DNA of 64,000 bases from Gangjinia marincola (GTDB taxonomy: Bacteria; Bacteroidota; Bacteroidia; Flavobacteriales; Flavobacteriaceae): assembly GCF_039523415.1 (NCBI RefSeq), contig NZ_BAAAFG010000016.1:248001-312000 (forward strand). The letters are read 5' to 3'. The position numbers and the translations under genes are program-made. The notes below the pieces were generated by a model, which searched no databases, was not told where the DNA came from, and was given only the letters and a program-made list of their open reading frames with translations. Shown here one piece after another: positions 62,272-64,000 of this stretch. Each line of letters opens with the position of its first letter. The stretch's first letter is position 1.

Positions 62272-63705
62272 ATGTCGAAACAAAAAATCGGGCTGTTTCT
62301 TGGTCCATCACTTTTTATATTGATTAGGCTCTTCTTTTATCCGGAAGGTTTAGAACATAGTGCCAATGCTATTTTGGCTTCTACGGCATGGATTGCGGTA
62401 TGGTGGATTACTGAGGCAGTTCAAATCGCTGTTACCGCATTATTACCCATTATCTTATTTCCGCTAACCGGTGGTTTGTCGCTTAGCGAAACCACAGCCT
62501 CTTATGGTCATAAGTATATATTTTTATTCATTGGTGGATTTATTTTAGCGATCGCGATTGAGAAATGGAATTTACATAAGCGTATTGCTTTAACGATCAT
62601 TAAGCTGGTAGGTACTAATATCAACAGGATCATTCTTGGTTTCATGGTTGCAACTGCTTTTCTCTCTATGTGGATTTCTAATACCGCGACAGCCGTAATG
62701 ATATTGCCGGTAGGGATTGCTATTGTTTTACAACTTAAAGACAACCCGTTAACGGTAGAGAATGAGCACCAAACATTTGGAAAAGCACTAATGCTGGCTA
62801 TCGCCTACAGTGCCAGTATTGGTGGCATGGCAACATTAATTGGAACTCCGCCAAATTTAGTTCTTGCCGGAGTTGTTGAACGTACCTATGACACTGAAAT
62901 CACATTTGGACAATGGTTCATGTTTGGCTTTCCATTAAGTATTATTTTACTCTTCATTTCATGGGGTTATCTCACGAGATTTGCATTTACATTCAAGCAG
63001 AAAACATTTCCCGGTGGGCGTGCAGAAATAGTAAATCAACTCCAAAAATTGGGTAAGGTTTCATACGAAGAAAAGCTCATTCTCATCGTTTTTTGTTTAA
63101 CCGCCATTGCATGGATATGCCGTTCATTTCTTTTAGTAAAAGTTTTACCCGCTATTGATGATACCATCATCGCTATCATTGCTTCTGTGCTTTTATTTAT
63201 ACTACCTTCAAAACAAGAAGGTCGACTGATCGTATGGGAAGATGCAGTTAAACTCCCCTGGGGGATTCTTATACTTTTTGGTGGGGGTATGGCATTAGCA
63301 TCGGGGTTTGATTCAAGTGGACTGGCCGTTTGGATCGGGAGTCAGTTAACCTCTTTTGTTGGAATATCACTCCTGTTGCTCTTGTTGATTATCATCACAG
63401 CGGTAAATTTTCTCACAGAAATCACGTCAAACCTTGCCACGACCGCGATGTTACTACCTATTTTGGTTCCTGTTGCTGTGGTACTAGAAGTTCATCCGTA
63501 TATATTGTTAGTAAGCGCCACCGTAGCGGCTTCATGTGCATTTATGCTTCCGGTTGCCACGCCGCCAAATGCCGTAGTCTTTGGATCCGGCTATCTTAAC
63601 ATGAGTGATATGGTAAAAAAGGGAATCTGGATGAACATGATTTCTATCCTTATACTAACTGCATTTGTTTATTTTATTTTGCCCTTGCTCTGGGATATTC
63701 AATGA
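62272..63705 (+). CDS. DASS-family (SLC13-like) anion:sodium symporter
   Basis: This 477-residue membrane protein has 11-12 helices and both SNT-type sodium/substrate motifs: Ser136-Asn137-Thr138 (ISNTATAVM) and the second TSNLATTAMLLP near the C-terminal half. It belongs to the divalent anion:Na+ symporter family that takes up dicarboxylates such as succinate or citrate, or sulfate. The nqr Na+ pump in this window would supply the Na+ gradient. The substrate cannot be told. The divergent LacI regulator is a likely controller. Confidence 0.9.
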   Translation: MSKQKIGLFLGPSLFILIRLFFYPEGLEHSANAILASTAWIAVWWITEAVQIAVTALLPIILFPLTGGLSLSETTASYGHKYIFLFIGGFILAIAIEKWNLHKRIALTIIKLVGTNINRIILGFMVATAFLSMWISNTATAVMILPVGIAIVLQLKDNPLTVENEHQTFGKALMLAIAYSASIGGMATLIGTPPNLVLAGVVERTYDTEITFGQWFMFGFPLSIILLFISWGYLTRFAFTFKQKTFPGGRAEIVNQLQKLGKVSYEEKLILIVFCLTAIAWICRSFLLVKVLPAIDDTIIAIIASVLLFILPSKQEGRLIVWEDAVKLPWGILILFGGGMALASGFDSSGLAVWIGSQLTSFVGISLLLLLLIIITAVNFLTEITSNLATTAMLLPILVPVAVVLEVHPYILLVSATVAASCAFMLPVATPPNAVVFGSGYLNMSDMVKKGIWMNMISILILTAFVYFILPLLWDIQ

Positions 63706-63862
63706 TACCTTAAAATTTATCTGGAGATCTTACATTAATAGAGTAGATTCTAAAAATTACTACTTTATTTATACTTAGTCTAAACTCAAATTATTGAATT
63801 TCACATATTTATAACGCAATATGTTGACAATAGACTTTATCTTCAAATAAAATATAGAACTT

Positions 63863-64000
63863 ATGGCAATTCGATTAGGAAATAGTTGTGCAAACTGTGA
63901 AAATTATAAAGTTAATGGTATCTGTAGTGTTCACGGTGTAAAGGTAAATGCGGAGTATACCTGTGACACTTTCAGTATGAAAGCTGCACTGAAGAATGAC
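63863..64000 (+). CDS. Small Cys-rich protein (3' end outside window)
   Basis: The start (MAIRLGNSCANC) and the next ~46 residues are in the window. A CxxC pair (Cys9, Cys12), Cys21, His24 (CSVHG) and Cys34 suggest a zinc site. It resembles a conserved short flavobacterial protein often labelled 'membrane or secreted protein', but no signal peptide or membrane segment is visible here. The ATG is 157 nt after the DASS gene stop. Confidence 0.6.
   Translation, partial: MAIRLGNSCANCENYKVNGICSVHGVKVNAEYTCDTFSMKAALKND

Noticed and set aside
1..64000. Prophage, integrative element or defence island
   Set aside because: No integrase, transposase, phage structural, restriction or CRISPR gene and no tRNA with a flanking direct repeat is visible.

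Overview
The window looks like a chromosomal segment of a marine-type member of the Flavobacteriaceae (Bacteroidota). The evidence is a Na+-translocating NQR operon with apbE, two type IX secretion system (T9SS) components (PorT and the DUF5103 plug protein) plus a protein with a T9SS-type C-terminal tail, a 287-residue primary sigma factor without region 1.1, a lipoprotein-type TamL, an AccD of the kind lacking zinc cysteines, and many TAnnTTTG -7 promoter boxes. The genus cannot be fixed from sequence reading alone. I see no rRNA, tRNA, CRISPR array, prophage, transposase or integrase.

Layout. 1-600: end of a thioredoxin-like lipoprotein gene. 684-5839: a TetR-controlled export cassette (TetR, ABC-type protein, HlyD-type adaptor, TolC-type channel) whose nucleotide-binding domain has lost most of its catalytic motifs. 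5876-7993: HAD-like protein, methionine aminopeptidase, methyltransferase. 7983-15374 (minus): nqrABCDEF, then a terminator-like hairpin, a conserved 118-residue gene and apbE. 15546-20045: T9SS plug protein, DUF3667, ApaG and proline catabolism (pruA). 20313-22472: a secreted adhesin-like protein with a C-type lectin domain nested inside an HYR-like domain, then four exact 80-residue repeats. 22583-29749: rsmG, a front-end desaturase, an aminotransferase, an M23 peptidase and the TrkA/TrkH potassium system. 29867-44573: housekeeping genes (menG/ubiE, porT, a SpoU-type RNA methyltransferase, tamL, fbaA, accD, rpsO, pnp, rpoD, rpe, ypdA) with a lipoprotein, a sulfotransferase-like gene and a BLUF photoreceptor among them. 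44570-51648: M90 peptidase, serine hydrolase, DUF1624 acyltransferase, DUF2237, DUF2905, an MscS channel and a SulP transporter.

51805-56757 is a compact secretion/uptake locus: two DUF4331 proteins that look like the two halves of one family, a TPR lipoprotein and a TonB-dependent receptor with a His-rich plug. 57112-59561 looks like an accessory stress module: an MDR-type quinone oxidoreductase, a secreted Cys-containing protein and an unusual ECF sigma factor carrying its own Hx3Cx2C motif and a Cys-rich tail. A compact multi-hairpin element (59619-59715) separates it from a convergent SigK/RskA-type sigma/anti-sigma pair. The window ends with a divergent LacI regulator / DASS transporter pair and the start of a Cys-rich small protein.

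The strongest candidates for new biology are the ABC cassette with a degenerate ATPase, the Cys/His-bearing ECF sigma module, the structured intergenic element, the split DUF4331 locus, and the NqrB flavinylation motif reading SGET rather than SGAT. All family assignments are from motif reading; no database search was possible.
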